DNA of 64,000 nucleotides from positions 124,001-188,000 of the forward strand of contig NZ_JBIWXY010000002.1 of NCBI RefSeq assembly GCF_044751345.1, given 5' to 3'. The notes under the pieces were generated by a model that was given only the letters and a program-made list of their open reading frames with translations, was not told the DNA's origin and made no database searches. Below, one piece after another: positions 51,003 to 60,068 of the stretch (positions are counted from its first letter, which is position 1; every line of letters starts with the position of its first letter). This DNA comes from Methylobacillus methanolivorans. GTDB taxonomy: Bacteria; Pseudomonadota; Gammaproteobacteria; Burkholderiales; Methylophilaceae. The translations under genes were made by a program, and so were the position numbers.

Positions 51003-53144
51003 ATGGGGATGAAAAGAAGTGTACAGGCAGTAACAAGGCAAGCGATACCACTCAAATGGACCGTACTGGTGTTGGCTCCCTTGTTTGGTAATGTGGCTCA
51101 GGCAGAGCCGGAGCACGATCATGTACAGCACCTGCCTGAAGTGGAGGTCACAGCCCATGCGCATGATAGCAACAGTGATTTGCACAAGCGCATGGTCAAT
51201 AGTGCGGATAGCACGAGCCTGTTGCAGGATTACACCGGGCTATATTCTTATCAGGCAGGCGGCATCTCGGCCTTGCCAAATATCCGCGGCATGAATGACA
51301 ACCGCATCCGCATTCTGGTCGATGGCGCAGAGCTGACAGCAGCCTGTGCTAATAACATGAATGCCCCACTGACGTATATTTCCCCTGCTGCGGTTGCCAA
51401 TGTCAGCGTGCTGGCGGGTATTACGCCAGTGAGCATGGGCGGTGACAGTATCGCCGGCACGATCACTGTCGATTCTGCCAAGCCCATTTATGCTGCCAGT
51501 GCCGATGCTTGGTTGTACCAAGGTAGTTTCTCCACGGTATACCGGAGCAACAACAATGGCTTGAGCACTGCGCTGAATGCCACGGCGGCCAGTGATAACT
51601 TGAGCCTGAATTTCACCAGCACCATGGATAAAGGCCAGAGCTATCGTGATGGCAATGGTGACAAGGTGCGGGCGACGCAGTTTGAGCGTCATATCCAGAC
51701 CCTGACGATAGGCGCCAAGGGTGAGAATGAGGATTTTATGCTGCGTCTGAGTCACCAGGAAGTGCCGCATCAGGGCTTCCCCAACCAGTATATGGACCTG
51801 GTCGGTAACAAGGCGGATTCGATAAATGCGAGCTATAACCACCGTTTCGCCTGGGGTGATCTGGATACACGGATTTACTGGCAGGAAGTGAGCCACGAGA
51901 TGGGCTTTTTCTCTTCCGAAAAAACCGGCAGCATGCCAATGAATACACATGGCAAGGACATGGGATATAGCGTCAAGGCAACCATTCCGTTGAGTGATGT
52001 GCATACCTTGCGTATCGGTAATGACCTGCATCGTAACAAGCTGGATGATTTCTGGCCTCCCGTACCGGGTGACACCATGATGATGGGCCCAAATACCTAT
52101 GTGAATATTAATGATGGTCGCCGTACTCGCCTGGGCGTATTTGCTGAGGTGGAGTCTCAGTGGAATAGTCGCTGGAGTTCCTTGTTCGGGGCGCGGGTTG
52201 ACCATGTGCGTACCAGTACTGGCGAAGTGCAGGCTTATGGCGGCATGATGGGCATGGCGGATATTGCGGCTGCGAGTGCATTTAACGCAGGTAGCCGCTC
52301 TGCCAGTGATAATCACCTTGACGTGACGGCAACAGGTAAATACGAGTTGTCCGAGACGGCTAGCGTGGAGTTCGGCTATGCACGCAAGACACGATCGCCT
52401 AACCTGTACGAACGCTATTCCTGGGGGGCGGGCCAGATGGCGCGGATGATGATAGGCTGGTTCGGTGACCTGAATGGCTATGTTGGTAACCCTGACCTCA
52501 AGCCCGAGAAGGCCAATACCATTAGTGCCACCATGGACTGGCACGATGTTGATAAGAAATTCTGGCAGCTCAGGGTGACGCCTTACTACACCTATGTACA
52601 GGATTATATTGGTGTGGAGCGTATAGGTACATTTGCCTCAGGAACGCGTGCGTATCTGCGCTTTGATAACCAGGATGCCCAGTTCTACGGTATCAATGCC
52701 GATGCTGCCAAGCAGCTATGGCAAGATACTGCTTGGGGCGAGGGCCGTGTGCGCGCTAGCCTAGCCTGGACACGTGGCGAGCGTACCAACGGTGATTCGC
52801 TCTACCAGATCATGCCGTTGAATGCCCGGGTTAGCCTGGAACAGAAAAAGGGTGCGTGGTCCAATGGCATGGATGTGCAGTTTGTTGACAGCAAAACGCG
52901 TGTAGATGATGCACGTTTTGAGCGTGAAACGGGTGGCTACACCTTGGTGGATCTGCGCAGCAGTTATCAATGGCAGAAGGTACGCCTGGATTTTACAGTC
53001 ACCAACTTGTTTGATCGCTACTACGCATTACCTACCGGTGGCTTGAATTATGCCAATTGGAAGGCAGATGGTTCTACTGGGCCCATCGGCACCCTGGCTG
53101 GCATGGGCCGCTCGGTCAATGTTGGCCTGACGCTGGATTTCTGA
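51003..53144 (+). CDS. TonB-dependent copper receptor, OprC/NosA-like
   Basis: This 713-residue outer-membrane receptor has no STN domain. A signal peptide ends near VAQA (residue 34), followed by a His-rich EPEHDHVQH segment and a TonB box LPEVEVTAHAH. The plug has NIRGMNDNRIRILVDGAELT and AACANNMNAPLTYI. The copper-binding CxxxM of Pseudomonas OprC is present as Cys115-x3-Met119, and an HxM is present as His298-Glu-Met300, at nearly the same spacing as in OprC. The barrel ends VNVGLTLDF. ATG at 51009 is an equally good start. No Fur box was seen, in line with copper rather than iron control. Confidence 0.88.
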   Translation: MGMKRSVQAVTRQAIPLKWTVLVLAPLFGNVAQAEPEHDHVQHLPEVEVTAHAHDSNSDLHKRMVNSADSTSLLQDYTGLYSYQAGGISALPNIRGMNDNRIRILVDGAELTAACANNMNAPLTYISPAAVANVSVLAGITPVSMGGDSIAGTITVDSAKPIYAASADAWLYQGSFSTVYRSNNNGLSTALNATAASDNLSLNFTSTMDKGQSYRDGNGDKVRATQFERHIQTLTIGAKGENEDFMLRLSHQEVPHQGFPNQYMDLVGNKADSINASYNHRFAWGDLDTRIYWQEVSHEMGFFSSEKTGSMPMNTHGKDMGYSVKATIPLSDVHTLRIGNDLHRNKLDDFWPPVPGDTMMMGPNTYVNINDGRRTRLGVFAEVESQWNSRWSSLFGARVDHVRTSTGEVQAYGGMMGMADIAAASAFNAGSRSASDNHLDVTATGKYELSETASVEFGYARKTRSPNLYERYSWGAGQMARMMIGWFGDLNGYVGNPDLKPEKANTISATMDWHDVDKKFWQLRVTPYYTYVQDYIGVERIGTFASGTRAYLRFDNQDAQFYGINADAAKQLWQDTAWGEGRVRASLAWTRGERTNGDSLYQIMPLNARVSLEQKKGAWSNGMDVQFVDSKTRVDDARFERETGGYTLVDLRSSYQWQKVRLDFTVTNLFDRYYALPTGGLNYANWKADGSTGPIGTLAGMGRSVNVGLTLDF

Positions 53145-54167
53145 TCAGGTGCCTGTGTGGGCCGGGCGCTCAGCGCCAAACATCCTGAAGTAGCGTTCGC
53201 GCATGGTGGCGCTACCCTGCATTCCGCCCTGGTGTATGTAAAGCCAGGGCTGCGTGAAGTGCTCACGATGTTGCAGGATGCAGGCCCACGCGGGCAAGTC
53301 ATACAGCAGGTCAAAGCTGATGCCGGTTTCGGCAGCTAGTTCGGCCTGCAATTCCCACAATTCGCGGTAGAGCGAGCCAAAGCGGTAATGCGGTGCATGC
53401 GCCAAAATCTCCGGCATACCTTCTGCATTTCCCATCTGCGAGAACGCCTGTTGCAGGTAGAGCGCATCTCCATACCCTGGGGTGGTGATCACCTTGGTTC
53501 CTGGCATGGCGGCGGCAAGATGATAGGCGCTGACTCCGGTGCCGGATGGCAGGAATACCTGATGAAAGCCCAGTGTGCTGCCGACTTCCATGATCTCCTT
53601 GCCTAACGTTGTAAAGCCGTGAGCGACATGTGCATGCTGGGCTCCCTCACCCAGCATCCATTCATGTTCATCCGGCACAAAGGCCTGTTGCGTCATGCGG
53701 CGATACAGCTTGCTGTCGATATGCATGTGCATACCGCGATGCAATGCCAAGGCAAGATTGCCCTTGGGCTGTGCCTTTAGCTCATCCGCCAGGTAGGGCA
53801 ATACATAATGGAGCTCCGTGCCCATGAGTTGTGCAAGTGCACTCAAGGCCAGCATGGCGTTGGATTGGGCAGAGCCATAACTCCAGATGCGCTTGGGTAC
53901 TGGCAGTGATGAAAGATTTTCCAGGAAGTAGGCCAATTTATACAGCTTGTTGCCCTCGATCGCCTCGAAATACTCGACTGGTATGCCCTGGCAGAATGCA
54001 GGTGCAGGCATGGTCCTGACAATGCGATTGCCAGAGAGGACTGCCGGGGAGAGCAGGCTGGATTCGATGCGCAGGATGAAATCTATCCCGGCAAAACTAC
54101 ATTGTAGATAGCTGAAACTGGGCAAGGCCATGGGGAAGGCTCGGTAAATGCTAGTGATGATACTCAA
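53145..54167 (-). CDS. PLP-dependent deaminase/desulfhydrase-like protein (ACC deaminase/D-cysteine desulfhydrase fold)
   Basis: This 340-residue fold-type II PLP enzyme has the internal-aldimine region EGNKLYKLAYFLE, equivalent to GGNKxRKLE in 1-aminocyclopropane-1-carboxylate deaminase and D-cysteine desulfhydrase. SYGSAQSNAMLALSALA binds the cofactor ring and LPSGTGVSAYHLAAAMPG the phosphate. The substrate cannot be decided by eye; the family is broad and this member diverges from both named enzymes. The start may be TTG at 54167 or ATG at 54131. Its stop abuts that of the convergent copper receptor. Confidence 0.75.
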   Translation of the reverse strand: MSIITSIYRAFPMALPSFSYLQCSFAGIDFILRIESSLLSPAVLSGNRIVRTMPAPAFCQGIPVEYFEAIEGNKLYKLAYFLENLSSLPVPKRIWSYGSAQSNAMLALSALAQLMGTELHYVLPYLADELKAQPKGNLALALHRGMHMHIDSKLYRRMTQQAFVPDEHEWMLGEGAQHAHVAHGFTTLGKEIMEVGSTLGFHQVFLPSGTGVSAYHLAAAMPGTKVITTPGYGDALYLQQAFSQMGNAEGMPEILAHAPHYRFGSLYRELWELQAELAAETGISFDLLYDLPAWACILQHREHFTQPWLYIHQGGMQGSATMRERYFRMFGAERPAHTGT

Positions 54168-54185
54168 GCAAGACCTAGACCATCA

Positions 54186-54213
54186 ATAGAAAACACCGGC
54201 CATCAGGCCGGTG
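54186..54213 (-). terminator. Rho-independent terminator of the CsbD-like gene
   Basis: CACCGGCC (54194-54201) and GGCCGGTG (54206-54213) form a perfect 8-base stem with a 4-base loop. On the minus strand it is followed by TTTTCTATT, as expected for termination of the gene at 54257-54463. Confidence 0.85.
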
Positions 54214-54256
54214 ATAAGGGAGTATTACTAGAGGAGAATCAAATCACACTATTTGA

Positions 54257-54463
54257 CTAGTGTTTGGTACAGGTCTTGTTGAAGGACTCAATCTGTTTCT
54301 CGGCCTCTTCCTTGGATATGCCATAGAGTTCCTGCAACTTGCCGGACAACATTTCACGGTTGCCCTTGATTTGCTCGAATTGATCGTCGGTCAGCTTGCC
54401 CCATTGCTGGCGCACCTTGCCCTTGAGTTGTTTCCAGTTACCTTCTACTTGATCCCAGTTCAT
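54257..54463 (-). CDS. CsbD family stress protein (YjbJ-like)
   Basis: This 68-residue cytoplasmic protein matches the CsbD family over its full length (MNWDQVEGNWKQLKGKVRQQWGKLTDDQ...IKGNREMLSGKLQELYGISKEEAEKQI). These abundant small helical proteins are induced by stress or stationary phase; function unknown. AGGAGC precedes the ATG, and a terminator follows. Confidence 0.93.
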   Translation of the reverse strand: MNWDQVEGNWKQLKGKVRQQWGKLTDDQFEQIKGNREMLSGKLQELYGISKEEAEKQIESFNKTCTKH

Positions 54464-54584
54464 GGTCTGCTCCTAAAATTTAAAATTAAATTTAAAAGTT
54501 ATTCAGGTAGAAAATCGCAATGCGATTCGTCTGGTAGCCATCATAGGCAATGATCAGGGGGCAGGCAGTCGGGGGAAGGATGAA

Positions 54585-54612
54585 TTGCCTGTCAGTGTAT
54601 GCTGACAGGCAA
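54585..54612 (-). terminator. Hairpin after the 1177-residue glycosyltransferase gene
   Basis: TTGCCTGTCAG (54585-54595) and CTGACAGGCAA (54602-54612) form a perfect 11-base stem with a 6-base loop, 15 bases past the stop on the minus strand. Confidence 0.75.
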
Positions 54613-54626
54613 CGAGGGCAACAAAG

Positions 54627-57600
54627 TTAGTCGCCATCTGGTAGCCAGGCGCGGCGCCACTCTTGAAGGTGCGCCCCTTCCAGCATCCAATGCGCTAGCA
54701 CCTCTTGGCGCAAGGCATCGCCTGCCTTTGCTGTCGAATCCAGGTCGGCAATATGCATACGGATGGCATCGACCCAATCGCGGAAGCGGTTCTTCACGCG
54801 GGTAACAGGCAGGTTATCCTCCTGGTAGCAGCGGATATCGCTGCAAATGACAGGGAAGCCGCAAGCACCATACTCCAGCAGGCGCAGGTTGCTCTTGCAC
54901 TCGTTGAACAGGTTCTGCTCGACAGGTGCCAAGGCAAGATCCAGGTTGAGGTTGGCAAGTGCTTGTGGATATTGGCCGATGGCTACTCCCACATGAAATT
55001 CGTGTACATAGGGGCGCAACGCTTCTGGGCACATACCAAAGAAAACCCACTCGACTTCATCTGCAAGTTCTTTCACCACATCGGCAATCAGCTCGAGATC
55101 GCCAGTATGGCTATTGCCACCTGCCCAGCCTACACGCGGTTTGGCCGAGACACGGCGTTGACTTTGCAGGCCTTGCCACCAACTGACAGGCAGACGATTC
55201 TTGACGACGCGAATGTCAGCATGCAGATCAGCAAAAGCTTCTGCCAGGGCCGGGGTGGAGACGACAAAGCGGTCAACAAAGCCCAGGCCCTGCCGCAAGG
55301 CCTTGACGGCATCCTTGGTGATCAGCTTGCGGTGCATGTTTTTCATCGGCAGGTTGGGCAGGTAGTCATCCAGCTCATATACCTTGAAAGCCTGCGAAAA
55401 AGCTTTCATCCTGCGAATCACCTCAACACGCTCTTCCGTGGTTTGACGTTGCAGGATGATGGCGTCAGGTGCGTAGCGCTCCAGCTCGACGGGTGAGAGC
55501 AGATTGCCGGAAATCGTCCCATCAATGAGGGTGGCATCACGCATGGCTATCATGGGTTGAATAACGCGATAGTGTCCGCAGCCATAAGGGTCAGCGTGAT
55601 GCGCCAGTATAGTAGGCACTGGCTTCCAGGCTTGTAGTGGACGCCAAGCGAGTGTCGGTTCGGCAAGCTTGAAGCCTGGTTCTGCCTGTAAGGAGAAGCC
55701 CAGGTTGTAGGCAGGGTCGCGTGCTAGCATGGGCAACCAGCGTGCATACATTGCATCCTCCTCGCTGGTGCTGGCGGTGGTACCCAGTGGCATATCCATG
55801 AGCAGTGTGACGCGTGGTGTCCACACATTGAGGAAGCCAGCCTGATGCAATTTCAGGCATAAATCGACATCGGCCCACCGTGAGAGCAAAGGTTCTTCAT
55901 CAAAACCTCCCGCTTGCAGAAATAGCTCACGACGCAACAACAAGCACTCGCGGCTTAATGCAGTGTATTGCTGGTCAAGCTGCAAGCGTTGCATGTAGCC
56001 GCTGTCATCATGCGATAAGCCTTCAAAGGCATGCCCTGCCGGGCCGTGTAAGCCGAGCAGCAAGCCCGCATGGCGGATTTTGCCATCGGCAGAAACCAGC
56101 TTGCCGCTCACGGCACCTACTTCTGGGCGCTGACCGTGATTAAGCAACTGCTGCAGCCAGTCTGGGCTGAGGATGCCAGCACCATCGCCCAGCCAGAGCA
56201 GGAATTCGCCATGTGCTTGTTGAGCAGCCTGGTTACAGATCATTTCACGCGATAAGCCTGCCTCAAAACGCAGCACGCGCAATTGCGGTAGCGCCATGGC
56301 TTCAATGCCAGCGAGCCAAGTGCAAATATCCGCAACCTGATTGCCATGATCCAGCAGTAACACTTCGTAATTGGCGTAGCTGGTGTTCTCCAGCAAGGTT
56401 TCCAGGCAGCGCTGGATTTGCGAGAGTCTATCCTTGACGACAATGAGGATGCTGACGCCATGCTGTTGTGCATGGCCATAATCAATGGCATAACACCTGG
56501 GCATATGGCTGCGCACAAGCGCTTGTTCATAGCCGCGATTGCGCAGGTGCTGCGCTATCACGGCCTCTTCTTCTGCGCAGTCTGCCATCTCTAGCTTGTT
56601 GCCGATCACGACAGGCTCGCTGATATGGGCGATGCTGCCCAGGCCCAATTGCTCTATAAGGCGTAACTGGTATTCCAGCTCAAAAGCCCGGCTTGCTGTC
56701 GTGGAAAAACCGTCCAGTTCAACAAGGCTTTCCCTGCGGAAAAACCAATGCGGCGACATGCTGGCCGGGAAGCTGAGCAATAAATCCAGGTTGAGGTCGG
56801 GGCGCAAGTTAAGGCCAAGCTCGTTGTCCTCCAAGCGCAGAATGTCATCAGCATAGGCGGCATGACAGGAGGCGGGCAAGGTCGGCAAGTCCAGCGCACT
56901 GATCAACAGGCCGCTGGGCATGAATTCACTCCCTGTTTCGGCCAGCAGTATCCACTCGGCTTGTATTTCGGTCAGGGCTGCGTTGATGGCCGCGGTAGTA
57001 CTGGCTGTGGATGGTACTGTGACCAGTTTGGTGTCATCTGGCAGCACAAGTGATGCTAAGGGTGAGAATATCCATATTTCAATGTTGTGATAGGTGTTGG
57101 CTGCACGCAGTTTGCCCAGAGTGTGCTCAATGGCTTCCTGCGTTCCCGTGTAATCAATCAGCATGATGGCAATACGTGGGCCACCCTGTTGTGAGGCAAG
57201 ATGTTGGTCAATCAGTGAGCACTGGGCCTCCGTTGGGCGACGAATCCCCAGCCAGCTTGCGAGCGAGACACTGCCCAGGCCTGCTGCACGCTGCAATGCG
57301 GCTAGCAGATCGACAGGCTTGAATATGCGGGCTTTTAGCGACGTGATGGGGGCAACATTCACCAAGCGGTTGTTCCCTGACGTGCGGTACCAGCCCAGCT
57401 CGCGAATGGCCTTGCGGAAATCGGCATGGCCCTTATCGCCAATGCCTGCCTGGTCACGGCCTATCTGGCTGAATTGGGCGCGGGAAACGCGGAAGTTGGT
57501 CAATGGCTTGGCAAGGAAAGCAAAGTTACCCCGCTGCAATAACTTGACGCACAGGGCCAGGTCGCCTACCCAGTCGATGATCTTGCCATTGAGTGACATC

Positions 57601-58160
57601 AGCGTATCGACCATCTCCAGCACATCATTGCGTCGCACCATGATGCAGCTTGGCTCGCCAATGAAGTTGATCGTATGGTCACCCAGAAAGGACACCAGCT
57701 CCTTGCCATTGATAATGACATCACCAGAAAACGGGAAGCAGGTCGCCATGATATCTGGCAAGGGTTCTCCATCTTCATCAATGCGTTGCCGACGTGAAGA
57801 TGCCAGCACAACGTCTGCCTCGTTTTCCATCACTGCAACCAGTGAGGCAATACAGTCCGGTTCAAGTACGTCATCATCGTGCAGGAACTTGATGTATTTG
57901 CCTTGCGCAAGCTTGATACCGTTCACCGTGCTGGGGAGCTCGCCATCCGGGACAGCATTTCTGGAGTAGTGAATCGGGAAAGGTGAAGACGCCTGCTTTT
58001 GCTGGACGAGCGCTTCGATATCCCGACCAGGGTTGTCATCGCAAATAACCAGCTCCAGCGCTGGATAGGTCTGCGCCAGTGCGCTATCCAGGGCTTGCTC
58101 GATGTACTGGAGCTTATAGGCCGGCATGACGATGCTGACCAGCGGGAGTGGAGTTGTCAT
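54627..58160 (-). CDS. Very large multi-domain glycosyltransferase
   Basis: This 1177-residue cytoplasmic protein appears to join three transferase units. Residues about 8-230 form a GT2 domain (VSIVMPAYKLQYIEQALDSA, metal-binding FLHDDDVLEPD). A second GT2 domain starts near residue 567 (GVSILIVVKDRLSQIQRCLE) with WLGDGAGILSPDWL and DVDLCLKLH. The last third (about 847-1177) has HADPYGCGHYRVI and a GT-B-like end, GWAGGNSHTGDLELI, ALAPVEQNLFNECKSNLRLLEYGACGFPVI. A degenerate GT-A-like region fills residues about 330-560. It probably builds a repeating surface glycan, or glycosylates a surface protein. Monocistronic, with a hairpin after it. Confidence 0.88.
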   Translation of the reverse strand: MTTPLPLVSIVMPAYKLQYIEQALDSALAQTYPALELVICDDNPGRDIEALVQQKQASSPFPIHYSRNAVPDGELPSTVNGIKLAQGKYIKFLHDDDVLEPDCIASLVAVMENEADVVLASSRRQRIDEDGEPLPDIMATCFPFSGDVIINGKELVSFLGDHTINFIGEPSCIMVRRNDVLEMVDTLMSLNGKIIDWVGDLALCVKLLQRGNFAFLAKPLTNFRVSRAQFSQIGRDQAGIGDKGHADFRKAIRELGWYRTSGNNRLVNVAPITSLKARIFKPVDLLAALQRAAGLGSVSLASWLGIRRPTEAQCSLIDQHLASQQGGPRIAIMLIDYTGTQEAIEHTLGKLRAANTYHNIEIWIFSPLASLVLPDDTKLVTVPSTASTTAAINAALTEIQAEWILLAETGSEFMPSGLLISALDLPTLPASCHAAYADDILRLEDNELGLNLRPDLNLDLLLSFPASMSPHWFFRRESLVELDGFSTTASRAFELEYQLRLIEQLGLGSIAHISEPVVIGNKLEMADCAEEEAVIAQHLRNRGYEQALVRSHMPRCYAIDYGHAQQHGVSILIVVKDRLSQIQRCLETLLENTSYANYEVLLLDHGNQVADICTWLAGIEAMALPQLRVLRFEAGLSREMICNQAAQQAHGEFLLWLGDGAGILSPDWLQQLLNHGQRPEVGAVSGKLVSADGKIRHAGLLLGLHGPAGHAFEGLSHDDSGYMQRLQLDQQYTALSRECLLLRRELFLQAGGFDEEPLLSRWADVDLCLKLHQAGFLNVWTPRVTLLMDMPLGTTASTSEEDAMYARWLPMLARDPAYNLGFSLQAEPGFKLAEPTLAWRPLQAWKPVPTILAHHADPYGCGHYRVIQPMIAMRDATLIDGTISGNLLSPVELERYAPDAIILQRQTTEERVEVIRRMKAFSQAFKVYELDDYLPNLPMKNMHRKLITKDAVKALRQGLGFVDRFVVSTPALAEAFADLHADIRVVKNRLPVSWWQGLQSQRRVSAKPRVGWAGGNSHTGDLELIADVVKELADEVEWVFFGMCPEALRPYVHEFHVGVAIGQYPQALANLNLDLALAPVEQNLFNECKSNLRLLEYGACGFPVICSDIRCYQEDNLPVTRVKNRFRDWVDAIRMHIADLDSTAKAGDALRQEVLAHWMLEGAHLQEWRRAWLPDGD

Positions 58161-58334
58161 GCGTTGTTACCTTTGAATCTATGATTGACCAAATGAATAG
58201 TATAACGAGGGGAATTATGCTTTTATTCTTATGATTAACGGGGATAAAGTCGAATTAATATCTAGATAGTAGCTGTGTGCCTGATATTTCGAGATAGCAG
58301 TGATTGAAGCTTGCATGCTCATGGTAAGGAAAAT

Positions 58335-58985
58335 ATGGATATTAAAAATGAATTGCTTGGTATGCAGTATGTATATTTTGGCAACTTGCTTGAGCATTTG
58401 CCGCAATACAAATCTGGTTTGTTCCATGGGCTGGCACTACATCCTAAGAGTGATAAGGATATTCAGCACGATGCTAGAGATATATTGCCATTTGAAAGTG
58501 ATTCAATTCTTGGATTCCAGTCAGAAGATGTGTTTGAGCATTTGGAATATGCAACTATTCCTGGAGTTTTGGATGAAATCTACCGTTGCCTCCAGGTAGG
58601 AGGTAAGTTCCGGATGAGTATGCCGGACTACAACAGCCCATTATTGAGGCGGCGATCAGTCTATGATAGCGATGGAATGATTTTGTGCGATCTTTCAATG
58701 GGAGGCAGCGTTTCCGCTTCGTGTAACACTACAGTCACCCCAAGCTTTATGTCAGATGGAGATGCGCATTTATGGTTTCCAACTTACACGCATGTGATGG
58801 AGTTAATTCTTGCATCTGATATTAGAAAGTGTCGTGAGATTTGTTTTCAGCATGTATGGGTTGATCGGCAGGCATTTATCCTGAACGACTTCGAGGCTGG
58901 TTATATGCCTGTAATGCGAATTCCTCCAAATGATATGCGGGCCGATGGTAAACCCATCTCCTTGGTTGTTGACTTCTGGAAGTAA
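58335..58985 (+). CDS. Methyltransferase-like protein lacking the glycine-rich SAM motif
   Basis: This is a 216-residue protein. EDVFEHLEYATIPGVLDEIY and RCLQVGGKFRMSMPDYNSP match the post-motif part of class I (type 11) methyltransferases. The N-terminal glycine-rich SAM loop is not evident: the expected place reads FHGLALHPKSDKD. It may be truncated, may bind SAM unusually or may not be an enzyme. ATG at 58335 has AAGGA upstream. Codon use and base composition are more AT-rich than in the housekeeping genes. It opens the right-hand part of the glycan locus, co-directional with the next gene (47 bases apart). Confidence 0.7.
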   Translation: MDIKNELLGMQYVYFGNLLEHLPQYKSGLFHGLALHPKSDKDIQHDARDILPFESDSILGFQSEDVFEHLEYATIPGVLDEIYRCLQVGGKFRMSMPDYNSPLLRRRSVYDSDGMILCDLSMGGSVSASCNTTVTPSFMSDGDAHLWFPTYTHVMELILASDIRKCREICFQHVWVDRQAFILNDFEAGYMPVMRIPPNDMRADGKPISLVVDFWK

Positions 58986-59032
58986 TTCGTCAGGTTGGGA
59001 AGTACCAATTTTCTATTGTTGATTGCTGACTA

Positions 59033-60025
59033 ATGAACACTCGTCCTATTTTTTTACTGGCTCCGATGTCTAGAGTCGGTGTTATGCATTGCGCCCAGGT
59101 AGTTGCTTCTTGCGATCAGATAATTGCTGTTGTCGATGATATACAGCAGGGTAGCCTACTGCATGGCATACCACGTTGGACTAGTGAGCAATTTTTGGCA
59201 AATGCCCTGCATTATCCTGATGCCGTAGTTGTTGATTTTTCCTCTAGCCTTCATGGCAGAAAATGGGCGACACAATTGTGTCAACAATCGGGGGTTGCGC
59301 GTGTCGATGTGATGCGTACTTCAGCTACTTTAGGCCAGGGTGAGGTGAAAGGATGGTTAATTGGAGTATTGGGCGAGAAAATGGCGAGCAGTCTATTCGA
59401 CGCTAGAGATACCGTGCCGAGGATATGGAGTGCCGCTGATATTTCTGATCAACCTCATATGGAACAAGAGGGGATTGATTGCTTACAGGCATATTTGAAG
59501 TCTGCCCAAGTGTATCTGGAATACGGGGCAGGCGGCAGTACATTGTTGGCTGCGACGCAGGGCGTAGAGCATATCTATTCTGTTGATTCAGATGTTGGAT
59601 TTCTAAATGCGGTAAAGGCTAAGTTAGTACAGCAAGGTTTGGCGTCATGCTACAGGTTTTACCATGCTGATATTGGACCTACTGGAGAATGGGGTTGGCC
59701 TACGGAGCCTGCCAGTGCTTCTCAGTGGCCTGCTTACTCTCATGCCGTCTGGCATATGCTAAAGATAGCAAATCACTCACCGGATTTGATTCTCGTTGAT
59801 GGAAGGTTCCGCGTGGCATCTTTCTTATTGACGTTACTGAGTGCACGTGCGGGAGCAGTCATTCTTTTTGATGATTATTTTGATCGTCCTTATTATCACG
59901 TGGTTGAGAAATTTATCAGGCCAATTTGTGGTGCAGGACGCATGGCAGTTTTTCGTTGTGAAGAAGATCTGGATACTACAAGTATCATGTTGGATGTCAT
60001 GGCGTTCTGCACTAATCCTGCTTAA
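59033..60025 (+). CDS. N-terminal shared module fused to a class I methyltransferase-like domain
   Basis: This is a 330-residue protein in two parts. Residues 4-97 are the locus-specific module (RPIFLLAPMSRVGVM, IIAVVDD, HGIPRWTSEQFL, YPDAVVVDFSSS, WATQLCQQSG) that recurs in the next three genes. Residues about 140-330 are a SAM-type methyltransferase fold: YLEYGAGGST (163-170, motif I), then YSVDSD and PDLILVDGRFR, and VILFDDYFDR. No lipid or membrane signals are seen. It probably modifies a sugar or a glycan-linked group. Convergent with the next gene. Confidence 0.75.
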   Translation: MNTRPIFLLAPMSRVGVMHCAQVVASCDQIIAVVDDIQQGSLLHGIPRWTSEQFLANALHYPDAVVVDFSSSLHGRKWATQLCQQSGVARVDVMRTSATLGQGEVKGWLIGVLGEKMASSLFDARDTVPRIWSAADISDQPHMEQEGIDCLQAYLKSAQVYLEYGAGGSTLLAATQGVEHIYSVDSDVGFLNAVKAKLVQQGLASCYRFYHADIGPTGEWGWPTEPASASQWPAYSHAVWHMLKIANHSPDLILVDGRFRVASFLLTLLSARAGAVILFDDYFDRPYYHVVEKFIRPICGAGRMAVFRCEEDLDTTSIMLDVMAFCTNPA

Positions 60026-60068
60026 TTATAAAGTTGCGTTGTAATATAGAGTCCAGTGCCTTGATGAG

